Positions 16,973 through 25,758 of a stretch of 64,000 nt of DNA are shown one piece after another. The stretch is taken from the NCBI RefSeq assembly GCF_024171725.1, contig NZ_JAMTCG010000003.1:186001-250000 (forward strand), written 5' to 3'. Within the stretch, counting starts at the first letter, position 1; each line of letters opens with the position of its first letter. Both the position numbers and the translations under genes were made by a program. This stretch comes from Williamsia serinedens (GTDB lineage: Bacteria > Actinomycetota > Actinomycetes > Mycobacteriales > Mycobacteriaceae). A model generated the notes under the pieces. That model had not been told where the DNA came from, made no database searches, and saw nothing but the letters and a program-made list of their open reading frames with translations.

Positions 16973-17694
16973 CGCGTTCGCGATGGGCCCGAGCCGTGGC
17001 CGCGGCGGCGGCCCTGGTGCTCGCCGGCGGACTCGCGGCCTGCGGCTCGGACGGTCCGGCGCCGACGACGGATCCGCCCGCGGTGACGGTCACCGGCACC
17101 GGTGAGGTCCGCGGCGCCCCCGACACGCTCACGGCCACCGTGGGTGTGTCCACGCAGGCCGGCGACGTGTCGACCGCGATCGCACAGGCCGGCAGTCGGG
17201 TGCAGGCGGTCACCGACGCCGTCGTCCGTGCAGGCGTCGCCCGATCGGACGTGCAGACCGAGCAGGTGTCGCTCCAGCCGCAGTACGCGGGATCGCTCCC
17301 CGGCGCGGGACCGTCGATCACCGGGTACGAGGCGACGAACACCGTGCAGATCACCGTGCGCGACCTGGCGAAGGCGTCCTCCGTCCTCGGCGCCGCCGTC
17401 GACGCCGGGGGAAACGACGCGCGGCTGTCGGGTGTCGCGTTCCGCATCGACGACGACTCGCGGCTCCTCGGCGACGCGCGGGCACGGGCCTTCGACGACG
17501 CGAAGTCGCGCGCCGAGCAGTACGCGAAGCTGTCCGGGACGTCGTTGTCACGGGTGCTGTCGGTGCAGGAGAACGTGACCGGTCAGGACCAACCGCTCGC
17601 AACGGACCGCACCGCGCAGGCCGCGACCGTGCCGATCGAACCGGGACAGCAGACCGTCACCGTCTCGGTCACCGTCAAGTGGGGGCTGCGATAG
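16969..17694 (+). CDS. SIMPL (DUF541) domain lipoprotein
   Basis: 241 residues. Signal peptide with a lipobox LAAC (Cys25) predicts lipid anchoring outside the membrane. The SIMPL domain covers about 35-240: VTVTGTGEVRGAPDTLTATV start, a central QPQYAG...ITGYEATN section and the SRAEQYAKLSG helix. SIMPL proteins form oligomeric periplasmic or extracytoplasmic assemblies, and in brucellae BP26 is an example; biochemical role is unclear. Coupled to the small gene upstream through ATGA and overlaps the protease gene downstream by 16 bases, so the three probably form one operon. Confidence 0.87.
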   Translation: MTRSRWARAVAAAAALVLAGGLAACGSDGPAPTTDPPAVTVTGTGEVRGAPDTLTATVGVSTQAGDVSTAIAQAGSRVQAVTDAVVRAGVARSDVQTEQVSLQPQYAGSLPGAGPSITGYEATNTVQITVRDLAKASSVLGAAVDAGGNDARLSGVAFRIDDDSRLLGDARARAFDDAKSRAEQYAKLSGTSLSRVLSVQENVTGQDQPLATDRTAQAATVPIEPGQQTVTVSVTVKWGLR

Positions 17695-18446
17695 CCGTCC
17701 GCGTCCGCGCCGCGCCGCGCCGCCGGCGTGCGGTGCTCGTCGTGCTGCTCGTCGCCCTGATGCTCTGCGTGGGCGGTGCGGTCACCTCGAACGCGGAGGA
17801 CGTCCAGGCGAACCGGCGGATCGGACCGGTGTTCATCGACGGCGACTCGCGGCACACCTGCACCGCCGGTGTCGTCCACTCGCTGCACGGCGACCTGATG
17901 GTGACCGCGGCGCACTGCCTCACCGGGGTGCGCGGCCCCATCACGGTGGCGCCGGGATACGACCGTGGCCAGACACCGTTCGGCGTCTGGCAGGTGGCCG
18001 CCGTGTACCTCGACCCGTCGGTCGCGGCGGAGCCCGACGTGCTCGACTTCGCCGTGCTGCGCCTGCAGCCGCGCGACGGGCGGTCGCTGGAGTCGGTGAC
18101 GGGCCGAGGCTGGTCCGTCGCGCCCTACCGCGCAGGCCTGCGGATCCGCGTCGTCGGATACGGCGCGGGCGAGGGCGACTCGCCCGTCGGGTGCCGCGCC
18201 CGAACGGCGACCGTCGAGGGCATCCCAACCATCCGGTGCCGCGGCCTGGTCGACGGCACCAGCGGCTCGCCGTGGCTGTCGGGGCGGTCGGTCGTCGGCA
18301 TCGTCGGTGGCTTCCGGCAGGGCGGGTGCGTCAGCTTCATCTCCCACTCGCCGCCGCTGCTCCCCCGGCTCGCGGCCCTGGTCGCGCGCGCCGATCGGGG
18401 CGGACCCGGCGACACACCGCCGGACACCTCGCCCGACGACTGCTGA
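17679..18446 (+). CDS. Secreted/anchored trypsin-like serine protease
   Basis: 255 residues. A Sec signal or anchor (LVVLLVALMLCVGGAV, 20-35) precedes a chymotrypsin-fold domain with the full catalytic triad: His79 in VTAAHC, Asp123 in DFAVLRL and Ser197 in GTSGSPW. Cys61/Cys80 and Cys172/Cys187 could form disulfides. The tail is Pro/Asp-rich. GTG 17679 lies inside the end of the SIMPL gene with no clear ribosome site, so expression through translational coupling is likely. Trypsin-like specificity is not established; the S1 residue was not assigned. Confidence 0.82.
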   Translation: MGAAIAVRVRAAPRRRRAVLVVLLVALMLCVGGAVTSNAEDVQANRRIGPVFIDGDSRHTCTAGVVHSLHGDLMVTAAHCLTGVRGPITVAPGYDRGQTPFGVWQVAAVYLDPSVAAEPDVLDFAVLRLQPRDGRSLESVTGRGWSVAPYRAGLRIRVVGYGAGEGDSPVGCRARTATVEGIPTIRCRGLVDGTSGSPWLSGRSVVGIVGGFRQGGCVSFISHSPPLLPRLAALVARADRGGPGDTPPDTSPDDC

Positions 18447-18479
18447 TCGGCCGGGGGACTCGCCGTCCGGGCGTGTCGC

Positions 18480-19049
18480 TCAGTAGATGTAGACCACCGC
18501 GTCGTCGCCGCCCGTGCAGGTGACGATGCGTGCCTCGGCAGCACACATCATGCGGATGCGCTCGCCTGTCTCCGGGCTGGTCGCGACCACGGGTCGGGGC
18601 AGCTGTCCCGGCCGGCCGGACTCGGCGTAGGCGCGCCGAACCCGTTCGGCGAAGCCGCACGTCGTGACCGACGAGCCCACCGACGACGCGCGGTAGAGGT
18701 CGTACGGCGGGAACAGGACCGGACACGGCGTCGACCCCTCGGGCGCACCGGCCACGGTCGAGCGCGCAGCGCCGGTCGGGGAGGGCGTCGTCCGCGACGT
18801 CGACGAGGACGTCGGCGACGAGCTGTCCCCGGCCGGCGCCGGGGTCGGGGCGGTGGAGGTCACCGTGACCGTCGACGGGGTCACCGGGGTGACGTCGAAA
18901 TCGCCGCCGGAGCCCCCGCGCCCGAGGACGGTGTAGCCGATGATCGCGGCACCGGCGAGCAGGAACACCACGATCCCCACGATGAGGACGACGACGGCCG
19001 GGCGCGTCGGTCCCGCCGGTCGGACGGGGCGCGGCGGCTCCTCGGTCAT
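18480..19049 (-). CDS. Membrane-anchored extracytoplasmic protein of unknown function
   Basis: 189 residues: Pro-rich cytoplasmic start, one membrane segment (about 17-42), a long Ser/Thr/Pro linker (about 50-105) of the sort that crosses a cell wall, then a compact domain of about 80 residues with four Cys (STPCPV, TTCGFA, MMCAAE, IVTCTG) that could form two disulfides. The ending DDAVVYIY is unusual. No known domain recognised. Convergent with the protease gene, 33 bases apart, with no clear terminator between them. Confidence 0.72.
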   Translation of the reverse strand: MTEEPPRPVRPAGPTRPAVVVLIVGIVVFLLAGAAIIGYTVLGRGGSGGDFDVTPVTPSTVTVTSTAPTPAPAGDSSSPTSSSTSRTTPSPTGAARSTVAGAPEGSTPCPVLFPPYDLYRASSVGSSVTTCGFAERVRRAYAESGRPGQLPRPVVATSPETGERIRMMCAAEARIVTCTGGDDAVVYIY

Positions 19050-19105
19050 GGCGCGATCCTACGGACTCGCGGGGTCCGTGCAGGGCCCTGCGACGGCGCG
19101 TGGCG

Positions 19106-19813
19106 TCACGGGTCGGTGCGCCACGAGTTCATGCCGAGGATCACCATCACCAGCTTGCGCTCGGTGCGGGCGATCAGTTCCGCGTCGTCCTCCGGACCGC
19201 GGGAGTCGAGGAGGTCGGCGACGGCCTGCAGCATCACGGTGACGATCAGCTCCGCCGCGAGTTCGAGGTCGTCGGCCTTCCACCGCACCATCTCCGGGAT
19301 CCGTGAGAGGTCGATGGCCAGTTCCTTGACGAACAGCCGCAGCTCGGTGTCGATGGCGCGGCGGATCTCGCTGACCCCGCCGTGCTGTTCGCGGACGAGG
19401 AAGCGGAACTGCGCCTCGTTCGTGCGGACCTGACGGACGAGGATCGCGAGCGAGTTGGCGGCTGTCGGGACGGCTTCCCGGGCGGCGAGATCACGGCGAC
19501 CGTCGCGGAGCATGCGCCGCAGCACCCGCATGGCGTCCTCGACGAGGGTGACGCCGAGGTCGTCCATCGACGCGAAGTGACGGTAGAAGGCGGTCGGGAC
19601 GATCCCCGCCGCCTTGGCGACCTCCCGCAGGCTCAGGCTGGCGAAGCTCCGCTCGGCGACGAGGTCGAGGGTCTCGTCGAGAAGGGCCTGGCGCGTACGG
19701 CTCTTGCGCGCCGACCGACTCTCCGCGGCGTCCACGGCCGGCCGCGCGGAGGATGCGGCGCCCCGCCCGCGTCCATGAGGACGCGCGGAGGCGTGATCCC
19801 CGGTCCGCGACAC
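19106..19813 (-). CDS. TetR-family regulator, probable repressor of the desaturase operon
   Basis: 235 residues. Arg-rich leader, then a TetR HTH at about 59-80 (SLSLREVAKAAGIVPTAFYR), and an all-helical ligand domain. The SFASLSLREVAKAAGI pattern resembles TetR repressors of fatty-acid genes (FabR, FasR, MadR types). GTG 19813 is chosen because a TAGACT -10 (minus strand, 19826-19821) would start transcription almost exactly there, giving a leaderless message. Divergent from the reductase-desaturase operon with an inverted repeat between them, which implies control of that operon by acyl-CoA or a fatty acid (inference). Confidence 0.85.
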   Translation of the reverse strand: MSRTGDHASARPHGRGRGAASSARPAVDAAESRSARKSRTRQALLDETLDLVAERSFASLSLREVAKAAGIVPTAFYRHFASMDDLGVTLVEDAMRVLRRMLRDGRRDLAAREAVPTAANSLAILVRQVRTNEAQFRFLVREQHGGVSEIRRAIDTELRLFVKELAIDLSRIPEMVRWKADDLELAAELIVTVMLQAVADLLDSRGPEDDAELIARTERKLVMVILGMNSWRTDP

Positions 19814-19820
19814 GCAGCCG

Positions 19821-19898
19821 AGTCTAGGCACCTGACCTGTTGTGACAGCGGTTACACGGATCCGCTCTTGACCGTTCGTGGCGCTGGGGTGGCACACT
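19821..19898. promoter_or_regulatory. Divergent promoter region with TetR operator candidate
   Basis: TGTGAC (19841-19846) and GTTACA (19851-19856) form an imperfect inverted repeat (five of six bases) about 15 bases upstream of the minus-strand TAGACT -10 (19826-19821). On the plus strand TTGACC (19868-19873) and CACACT (19893-19898) are possible -35 and -10 elements for the reductase-desaturase operon. The repeat lies between both promoters, where a TetR dimer could block either. Confidence 0.5.
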
Positions 19899-19972
19899 GT
19901 CAGTGCACACCTGTTCACTCAAACGTCGCGGGAGCGATCACCGACTCCCCGACCACCCACCAGGAGGCGACG

Positions 19973-21064
19973 ATGTTCGACCGCTTGCCCGCGATGGTCG
20001 GCTCCGTCATCGAGGCCGCGCTGTCGCCGCATCCCGTCGACCGCTACCTCGAGCTGGTCGACCCCATGGTGACATGGGACGAGATGCGTGCGCGTGTGGT
20101 CGAGGTGTCGCGCCCGACCGACCGCGCGGTCCGCCTGACCCTGGCCCCCACACGGCAGTGGGTCGGCCATGAGGCGGGCCAGTACGTGCAGCTCAGCGTC
20201 GTGATCGACGGCGTCCGTCAGACCCGCTGCTTCTCGCCGGCCAACGCCGCGAGCGGACGCGACGGGACCATCGAGCTGACCGTCACCGCCCATGACGACG
20301 GGCACGTGTCGCGGCACCTCTACGACACGGCGAAGGTCGGCGACGTCGTCGGCCTCACACCGGCGACGGGCGACTTCGTCCTGCCCGCGCGACGTCCGCA
20401 CGCGGCGGTCTTCGTCAGCGGCGGCAGTGGCGTTACACCTGTGCTCTCGATGGCCCGCACGCTGATCGCCGAGGGCTACCGGGAGCCGGTGCTCTTCGTG
20501 CACTACGCCGCCGGCCCGCAGGACGTCGCCTACGCCGACGAGTTGCGCGCGATGGACGCACTCGACAGCGTCGACGTCCGGGTGGTGCACACCCGCGGCG
20601 ACGGAAGCTCCGGGCTCACCGGCCATTTCACCGGCGATCACCTCATGACGTCGTCCGCCTGGGTGCAGGACGCCCCGGTCTTCGTCTGCGGCCCGGCCGC
20701 GTTGATGGACGACGTGCGCGCGTTCTACGAGTCCCGCGGGGCCGGCGACCTCGTGCACAGCGAGGCATTCCAGGCACCCGCCGCGTTCGTCCCCGATCCC
20801 GACGAGCCCGTCACCGGCGAGATCCGTTTCGCCCGTTCGGGGAAGCAGGCCGACAACGACGGCCGCACGCTGCTGGAGCAGGCCGAGTCCGCGGGCCTGT
20901 CGCCGGAGTTCGGTTGCCGCATGGGGATCTGCTTCTCCTGCACCGCACCGAAGAAGTCGGGCTGCACGCGCAACGTGCTGTCCGGCGAGCTGGACACCGA
21001 CACCGACAAGCACATCCAGCTCTGCATCTCGGCGCCCGTCGGCGACGTCGAGCTCGACATCTGA
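19973..21064 (+). CDS. Ferredoxin reductase with C-terminal 2Fe-2S domain (Rv3230c-like), electron donor to desaturase
   Basis: 363 residues. FAD-binding motif RCFS (85-88) in the barrel domain, NAD(P) loop VSGGSGVTP near 150, and a plant-type 2Fe-2S domain with Cys315, Cys320, Cys323 and Cys351. This is the layout of mycobacterial Rv3230c, which passes NADPH electrons to the DesA3 desaturase. AGGAGG at 19962-19967 fixes ATG 19973. The desaturase gene follows 45 bases on, and the pair is almost certainly one operon and one enzyme system. Confidence 0.93.
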   Translation: MFDRLPAMVGSVIEAALSPHPVDRYLELVDPMVTWDEMRARVVEVSRPTDRAVRLTLAPTRQWVGHEAGQYVQLSVVIDGVRQTRCFSPANAASGRDGTIELTVTAHDDGHVSRHLYDTAKVGDVVGLTPATGDFVLPARRPHAAVFVSGGSGVTPVLSMARTLIAEGYREPVLFVHYAAGPQDVAYADELRAMDALDSVDVRVVHTRGDGSSGLTGHFTGDHLMTSSAWVQDAPVFVCGPAALMDDVRAFYESRGAGDLVHSEAFQAPAAFVPDPDEPVTGEIRFARSGKQADNDGRTLLEQAESAGLSPEFGCRMGICFSCTAPKKSGCTRNVLSGELDTDTDKHIQLCISAPVGDVELDI

Positions 21065-21109
21065 CTCCAGACATCTCCGACCATCGACCCGACATCCCAG
21101 GAGGATCCG

Positions 21110-22306
21110 ATGACGATCATGACTCTCCCCACCACCGTCGAGACCGACGACATCCCGTCGGCCGACGCCGGTGAGAAGGACACGAAGAACCAGATCACCC
21201 TGTCCTACGAGCAGGTCGAGGAACTCGGTCGCGATCTCGACGCGCTGCGCGCGCGGGTCGTCGGCGACCTCGGCCAGTCCGACCGCGACTACATCTACAA
21301 GATCATCAAGGCCCAGCGGACCCTCGAGGTCGCCGGCCGCGGGATGTTCTTCTTCGGCTGGTTCCCGCCGGCCTGGGTCGCCGGCGTGGCGGCGCTCTCC
21401 GTGTCGAAGATCCTCGACAACATGGAGATCGGCCACAACGTCATGCACGGCCAGTACGACTGGATGCGGGAGCCCTCGCTGAACTCACGCGAGTTCGAGT
21501 GGGACACCGTGTGTCCGGCCGATCAGTGGCGCCACAGCCACAACTACATGCACCACACCTTCACGAACATCGTCGGCGAGGACCGCGACATCGGTTACGG
21601 CATCCTGCGCATGGACCGGGACCAGGCATGGAACCCGTACTACCTGGGCAACCTGGTCTACGCGTCCGCGCTGATGGTGCTGTTCGAGTGGGGCGTCATG
21701 CTGCACGACCTCGAGGTCGAGAACATCGTGGCGGGCAAGCGCAAGTGGTACGACGTCAAGGGTCTCGTCAAGGGCATGTGGCGCAAGGCCGGCAAGCAGG
21801 TGCTGAAGGACTACGTCGTCTTCCCGGCGCTCACCGGTCCGCTGTTCCCGCTGACCCTGGCGGGCAACGCCACGGCGAACATCGTCCGCAACCTGTGGTC
21901 GTTCTCGATCATCTTCTGCGGCCACTTCCCCTCGGGTGTGCAGACCTTCACCCCGGAGGAGTGCGAGAACGAGACGAAGGGGCAGTGGTACCTGCGCCAG
22001 ATGCTCGGGTCGGCCAACATCACCGGTGGGCAGCTCTTCCACATCATGAGCGGCAACCTGTCCCACCAGATCGAGCACCACCTGTTCCCGGACATCCCGG
22101 CCAACCGGTACCCGGAGATCGCCCCCGAGGTCCGCGCGATCTGCGAGAAGTACGGATTGCCCTACAACACGGGCGGTTTCACGCAGCAGATCGCCTCGAC
22201 GTGGAAGAAGATCGCGAAGCTGTCGCTGCCCAACTCGTGGACGGCCGACGACGTCGAGTTCAGTGTTAAGGTCGAGCGCCAGAAGGACGCGGCGCAGGCC
22301 TCGTGA
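21110..22306 (+). CDS. Membrane fatty-acid/acyl-CoA desaturase (DesA3-like)
   Basis: 398 residues. Three histidine boxes coordinate the di-iron site: HNVMH (109-113), HSHNYMHH (142-149) and HQIEHH (319-324). Hydrophobic stretches at about 78-102 and 240-272 supply the membrane hairpins. Closest in pattern to mycobacterial DesA3, a stearoyl-CoA delta-9 desaturase that makes oleate for membrane lipids. AGGAGG stands just before ATG 21110. Acts with the reductase upstream; a short coupled gene follows, overlapping by GTGA if its earlier start is used. Confidence 0.94.
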   Translation: MTIMTLPTTVETDDIPSADAGEKDTKNQITLSYEQVEELGRDLDALRARVVGDLGQSDRDYIYKIIKAQRTLEVAGRGMFFFGWFPPAWVAGVAALSVSKILDNMEIGHNVMHGQYDWMREPSLNSREFEWDTVCPADQWRHSHNYMHHTFTNIVGEDRDIGYGILRMDRDQAWNPYYLGNLVYASALMVLFEWGVMLHDLEVENIVAGKRKWYDVKGLVKGMWRKAGKQVLKDYVVFPALTGPLFPLTLAGNATANIVRNLWSFSIIFCGHFPSGVQTFTPEECENETKGQWYLRQMLGSANITGGQLFHIMSGNLSHQIEHHLFPDIPANRYPEIAPEVRAICEKYGLPYNTGGFTQQIASTWKKIAKLSLPNSWTADDVEFSVKVERQKDAAQAS

Positions 22307-22332
22307 CGCACGCGCGCATTCCGGGAGGTCAG

Positions 22333-22638
22333 ATGGTCGGGCGGTTCGAACGCAACAAGGACCTGCTGCAGGAGGCGGTCGAGTCGACCGCCACCCACGT
22401 GGGACGGATCGCCACGATCATCACCGGGGCGGTCGCGGACATCACCCGGGAGATCGGGGATCTCGTGACCGACGGGCTGGAGATGCGGGACGCGGCCAGG
22501 CGGGCCGAACTCGACGCCGCCGACGACGCGCCCGCCCTCCCCCCGGCCCGGAAGGGTCGGGCGTCGCTCCTCGACGACCTCGACGTTAGTGAACGGCGTG
22601 ATGACCGCGAGGACGACGTCGACGACCACCGCGTCTGA
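22333..22638 (+). CDS. Small hypothetical protein coupled to the desaturase
   Basis: 101 residues from ATG 22333, chosen for GGGAGG at 22323-22328; an alternative GTG at 22303 would overlap the desaturase stop. An amphipathic helix-rich core (KDLLQEAVESTATHVGRIA and ITREIGDLVTDGLEMRDAAR) is followed by a very acidic tail (DDREDDVDDH). No membrane helix, no known domain. Its position as the third gene of the reductase-desaturase operon and just before a strong terminator suggests an accessory role, which is inference only. Confidence 0.7.
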   Translation: MVGRFERNKDLLQEAVESTATHVGRIATIITGAVADITREIGDLVTDGLEMRDAARRAELDAADDAPALPPARKGRASLLDDLDVSERRDDREDDVDDHRV

Positions 22639-22651
22639 CCCGACAGACCAC

Positions 22652-22689
22652 CGACGACGGCCCACCCCGCACGGGGTGGGCCGTCGTCG
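22652..22689 (+). terminator. Strong 17-bp hairpin after the desaturase operon
   Basis: CGACGACGGCCCACCCC (22652-22668) pairs perfectly with 22673-22689 around the four-base loop GCAC. There is no T-tract, as usual in high-G+C actinobacteria. It follows the third gene of the operon by 13 bases. Confidence 0.85.
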
Positions 22690-22758
22690 TGTCCGGGTGA
22701 CCGTCCGCGGAGCCTCGTCGCGGTCCGGTTCGTCGGATCCGCCGACTACGCTCCGTCC

Positions 22759-24246
22759 ATGACCACGTCGTCCATGACCGGTGCGCACCGGCTGCGTGTG
22801 CCGGCAATGATCGTCCTCACCTTCGCCATGTTCATGGACCTGATGGACGTCACGATCGTGAACGTCGCCCTGCCCGCCATCCGCACCGACCTGACCGCGT
22901 CGGCGTCCCAACTGGAATGGGTGGTCGGCGGGTACATCCTCGCGTTCGCGTCGATCCTCATCACCGCGGGCCGGCTGGGCGACCGCTTCGGTCGGCAGCG
23001 GGTGTTCATCGTCGGCATCCTCGGCTTCACCGCCGCGTCGCTCATCGCGTCGCTGGCGCAGAACGGCGACCTCCTCGTGGCCTCCCGTGTCGTGCAGGGA
23101 CTGTTCGCCGGCGTGATGGTGCCGCAGGTGCTCGCCAGCGTGCAGGCGTTGTTCGCGCCGTCGGAACGCGCCCCGGTCTTCGGTGCGATCGGCATGGTGA
23201 CCGCGATGGCGGCGGTGATCGGACCGGTGCTGGGTGGGTGGCTCGTGACGTCGGACCCGCTCGGCGGCGAGTGGCGTGCGATCTTCTACATCAACGTCCC
23301 GATCGGGATCGTGATCGCCCTCGCGGCCGTGGTGGTCGTGCCGAACACGACGGTGGACCGGCCGTCTCCGATCGACCCGATCGGCGTGGTCCTGGCCGTC
23401 GCCGGCATCCTCCTGCTGGTCTACCCGCTCATCGAGGGACGCCAGCTCGGCTGGCCCGCCTGGTCGTTCGTGCTGATGGCGTTGTCGCCCGTGGTGCTGG
23501 CGCTGTTCGTAGCGTACGAGCGCCGGCACGGGGCCGACTCGGCGATGATGCCGATGCGGCTGTTCACCGACCGCGGGTTCGTCGGCGGCGCGACCATCCA
23601 ATTCCTCTTCACCGGGTCGATCAACGCCTTCTTCCTCATCCTGGCGCTGTACGTGCAGACCGGGCTCGGCTTCTCCGCCATCGCGGCGGGCGCACTGACC
23701 CTGCCGTTCAGCGTCGGTGCGGTGGTCGCGGCCGGGGTCGCGGCCGCCCTGGTGTCACGCCTCGGCCGCCTCCTGCCCCTCGTGGGCGGGGTCTGCATCG
23801 CCGGCGGGACGGCCGCCACGATCTGGGTCATCCACCACGAGGGTCGCGGCTATTCCGGGTGGGACACCGTGATCCCGATGGCGATCGCCGGCATCGGACT
23901 CGCCCTCACCCTCGTCCCCCTCCTCGACATCGCACTGGCCACCGTCGCCGGTCGCGACTCCGGCGCGGCGTCCGGCGTCCTGAACACCTTCCAGCAGGTC
24001 GGCGGGGCAGTCGGGGTGGCCGTGGTGGGTGTCGTCTTCTTCGACAACACCGGGCTGTTCTCGCCCGAGGACCTGCTGCACGCGCTGGTTCTCGCCGCTG
24101 CGGTACCCGTCGCCGGGTACGTACTCGTCGCGGTCGCGACGGTGCTGCTGCCGTCGCTGGCCTCGGTGCGCCGGCACCTCGCGGAGCAGACCGACGGGCC
24201 CGGAGCCGACGGGTCCGACACCGACGCCGCGGTCCCCGCGAGTTGA
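22759..24246 (+). CDS. DHA2-family (EmrB/QacA) drug efflux MFS transporter
   Basis: 495 residues, about fourteen membrane helices. Motif D1 appears in the first helix as MDLMDVTIVNVALPA (26-40), with the family Asp30, and motif A as GRLGDRFGRQ (71-80). PVLGGWL in helix five corresponds to the antiporter motif C. These proton antiporters export lipophilic cations, antibiotics or lipids; the substrate here is unknown. The acidic C-terminal tail is cytosolic. Stands alone after the terminator. Confidence 0.88.
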   Translation: MTTSSMTGAHRLRVPAMIVLTFAMFMDLMDVTIVNVALPAIRTDLTASASQLEWVVGGYILAFASILITAGRLGDRFGRQRVFIVGILGFTAASLIASLAQNGDLLVASRVVQGLFAGVMVPQVLASVQALFAPSERAPVFGAIGMVTAMAAVIGPVLGGWLVTSDPLGGEWRAIFYINVPIGIVIALAAVVVVPNTTVDRPSPIDPIGVVLAVAGILLLVYPLIEGRQLGWPAWSFVLMALSPVVLALFVAYERRHGADSAMMPMRLFTDRGFVGGATIQFLFTGSINAFFLILALYVQTGLGFSAIAAGALTLPFSVGAVVAAGVAAALVSRLGRLLPLVGGVCIAGGTAATIWVIHHEGRGYSGWDTVIPMAIAGIGLALTLVPLLDIALATVAGRDSGAASGVLNTFQQVGGAVGVAVVGVVFFDNTGLFSPEDLLHALVLAAAVPVAGYVLVAVATVLLPSLASVRRHLAEQTDGPGADGSDTDAAVPAS

Positions 24247-24300
24247 AAGCAGCCTGACCACAATCGTTGCGCGCCGATCACGGATGTCTAGCCTGGTCGG

Positions 24301-24786
24301 GTGCTCCCCGAATCGCTGAAGTTCCCGAATCCCGTCAACGAGTACGCCGCGCGCTCCACTGCCGGCCTCGTCGTCGTCCTCGCGATCGTCACGATCGTCG
24401 TCGACTCGCCGGTTCTCTACGGCATCCTGGCGCTCGGGTTCCTGCTGCGCGTGATCTCCGGTCCGACGCTGTCACCGTTCGGCCAGTTGTCGGTGAAGGT
24501 CATCGTCCCCGCCCTGGGCAAGACGAAACTGGTGCCCGGCCCGCCGAAGCGGTTCGCGCAGGCCATCGGGCTCACCATCACCGCGGTGGCGTTCGTGTTC
24601 AGCCTCGCCGGGCTCGGCCTCGCCGCCCAGATCACCGTCGGCCTCGTCGTCGTCGCGGCCCTGCTCGAGTCCGCGTTCGGGATCTGCCTGGGCTGCATCG
24701 TGTTCGGGTTCCTCCAGCGCCACGGGGTGATCCCGGAGAGCGTCTGCGAGGCCTGCAACAACATCTCGTTGCGTCAACCCGCCTGA
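24301..24786 (+). CDS. DUF4395 membrane protein with two CxxC motifs
   Basis: 161 residues with about four membrane segments (around 21-36, 38-52, 86-106 and 108-126). FPNPVNEYAARSTAG at the start and the loop VPGPPKRFAQAIG match DUF4395. Two thiol pairs, CLGC (129-132) and CEAC (149-152), lie after the last helix. DUF4395 genes often stand beside thioredoxin or sulfurtransferase genes, so a redox or sulfur role is plausible, but no such neighbour is seen here. GTG 24301 follows TAGCCT (24290-24295) at the right distance for a leaderless message. Confidence 0.78.
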   Translation: MLPESLKFPNPVNEYAARSTAGLVVVLAIVTIVVDSPVLYGILALGFLLRVISGPTLSPFGQLSVKVIVPALGKTKLVPGPPKRFAQAIGLTITAVAFVFSLAGLGLAAQITVGLVVVAALLESAFGICLGCIVFGFLQRHGVIPESVCEACNNISLRQPA

Positions 24787-24804
24787 CACGGGGATCCCGC
24801 AGGG

Positions 24805-25758
24805 TCAGGCCCCCGACGCCTCGGCGCTCAGCGCGATCCCGTCGAGGATGTCCTTCTCGCTGACGACCAGCTCCTCGATACCCGCGCGCCGGGCGAACTC
24901 ACGCGCCAGTTCGAGCGTCACGATCGACCCGCCGCCGATGACGTCGACGCGACCCGGGTGCATCGGGCCGAGCGCCGCCCGCTGATCCCGCGTCGCCGCG
25001 ACCAGTCCCTCGCACACCTCGGTCAACCGGTCCAGCGGGACGCGCGAGCGGTGGATCCGATCGGGGTCATAGGTCTCGAGCCCCTGTGCCAGCGCGGCGA
25101 GCGTCGTCATCGTCCCGGCGACGCCGACCCAGGTCCGGGCCTGGTCGACGGGGACCGCGTCGAACGCCGCCTGCAGTTCGCCGCGGGCGACGTCGTGGGC
25201 CGTGGCCACCTCCTCGGCGGTCGGCGGATCGGAGTGCAGCACACGCTCGGTGAGCCGCACGCACCCGATGTTCACCGATCGGGCCGCGACGACCTCACCG
25301 TCGACGCCGAGCACGACCTCCGTGGAGCCGCCGCCGAGGTCGGTGACGACGAACGGCCCGTCCGTCGCGTCGAACTCACCGACGGCACCGGCGAACGACA
25401 GCCGGGCCTCCTCGTCCCCGGAGATCACCTCCGCGACCGATCCCGCGACGACCGGGGCCAGCACCTCGCGCGTCATGTCGAAGAAGACCTCGCGGTTGGC
25501 GGCGTCGCGGGTCGCCGACGTCGCCACCATCCGCAGCGCACCGACGCCGTGGTGCCGCATGATCTCGGCGTAGTCCTCGAGCGCGGCGCGTGTACGCGCG
25601 AGAGCGCCCTCGGCGAACCGGCCCGTCGCGTCGACACCTTCGCCGAGACGCACGACCCGCATCTCCCGGTGCAGATCGGTGAGCACCCCGTCCTCGCGTC
25701 GTGCGACGAGCAGTCGGATGGAGTTCGTCCCGCAGTCGACCGCTCCGACCACCGTCAT
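24805..25758 (-). CDS. ppx: Exopolyphosphatase/guanosine pentaphosphate phosphohydrolase (Ppx/GppA)
   Basis: 317 residues, the short Ppx form seen in mycobacteria (Rv1026 and Rv0496). ASKHA ATPase-fold motifs: DCGTNSIRLL (8-17), the catalytic acidic turn GDEEARL (114-120) and the phosphate loop DLGGGST (140-146). Degrades inorganic polyphosphate or pppGpp. It overlaps the DUF501 gene by ATGA (25755-25758) as the last gene of the eno-divIC-DUF501-ppx run, the arrangement of Rv1023-Rv1026. Confidence 0.93.
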   Translation of the reverse strand: MTVVGAVDCGTNSIRLLVARREDGVLTDLHREMRVVRLGEGVDATGRFAEGALARTRAALEDYAEIMRHHGVGALRMVATSATRDAANREVFFDMTREVLAPVVAGSVAEVISGDEEARLSFAGAVGEFDATDGPFVVTDLGGGSTEVVLGVDGEVVAARSVNIGCVRLTERVLHSDPPTAEEVATAHDVARGELQAAFDAVPVDQARTWVGVAGTMTTLAALAQGLETYDPDRIHRSRVPLDRLTEVCEGLVAATRDQRAALGPMHPGRVDVIGGGSIVTLELAREFARRAGIEELVVSEKDILDGIALSAEASGA

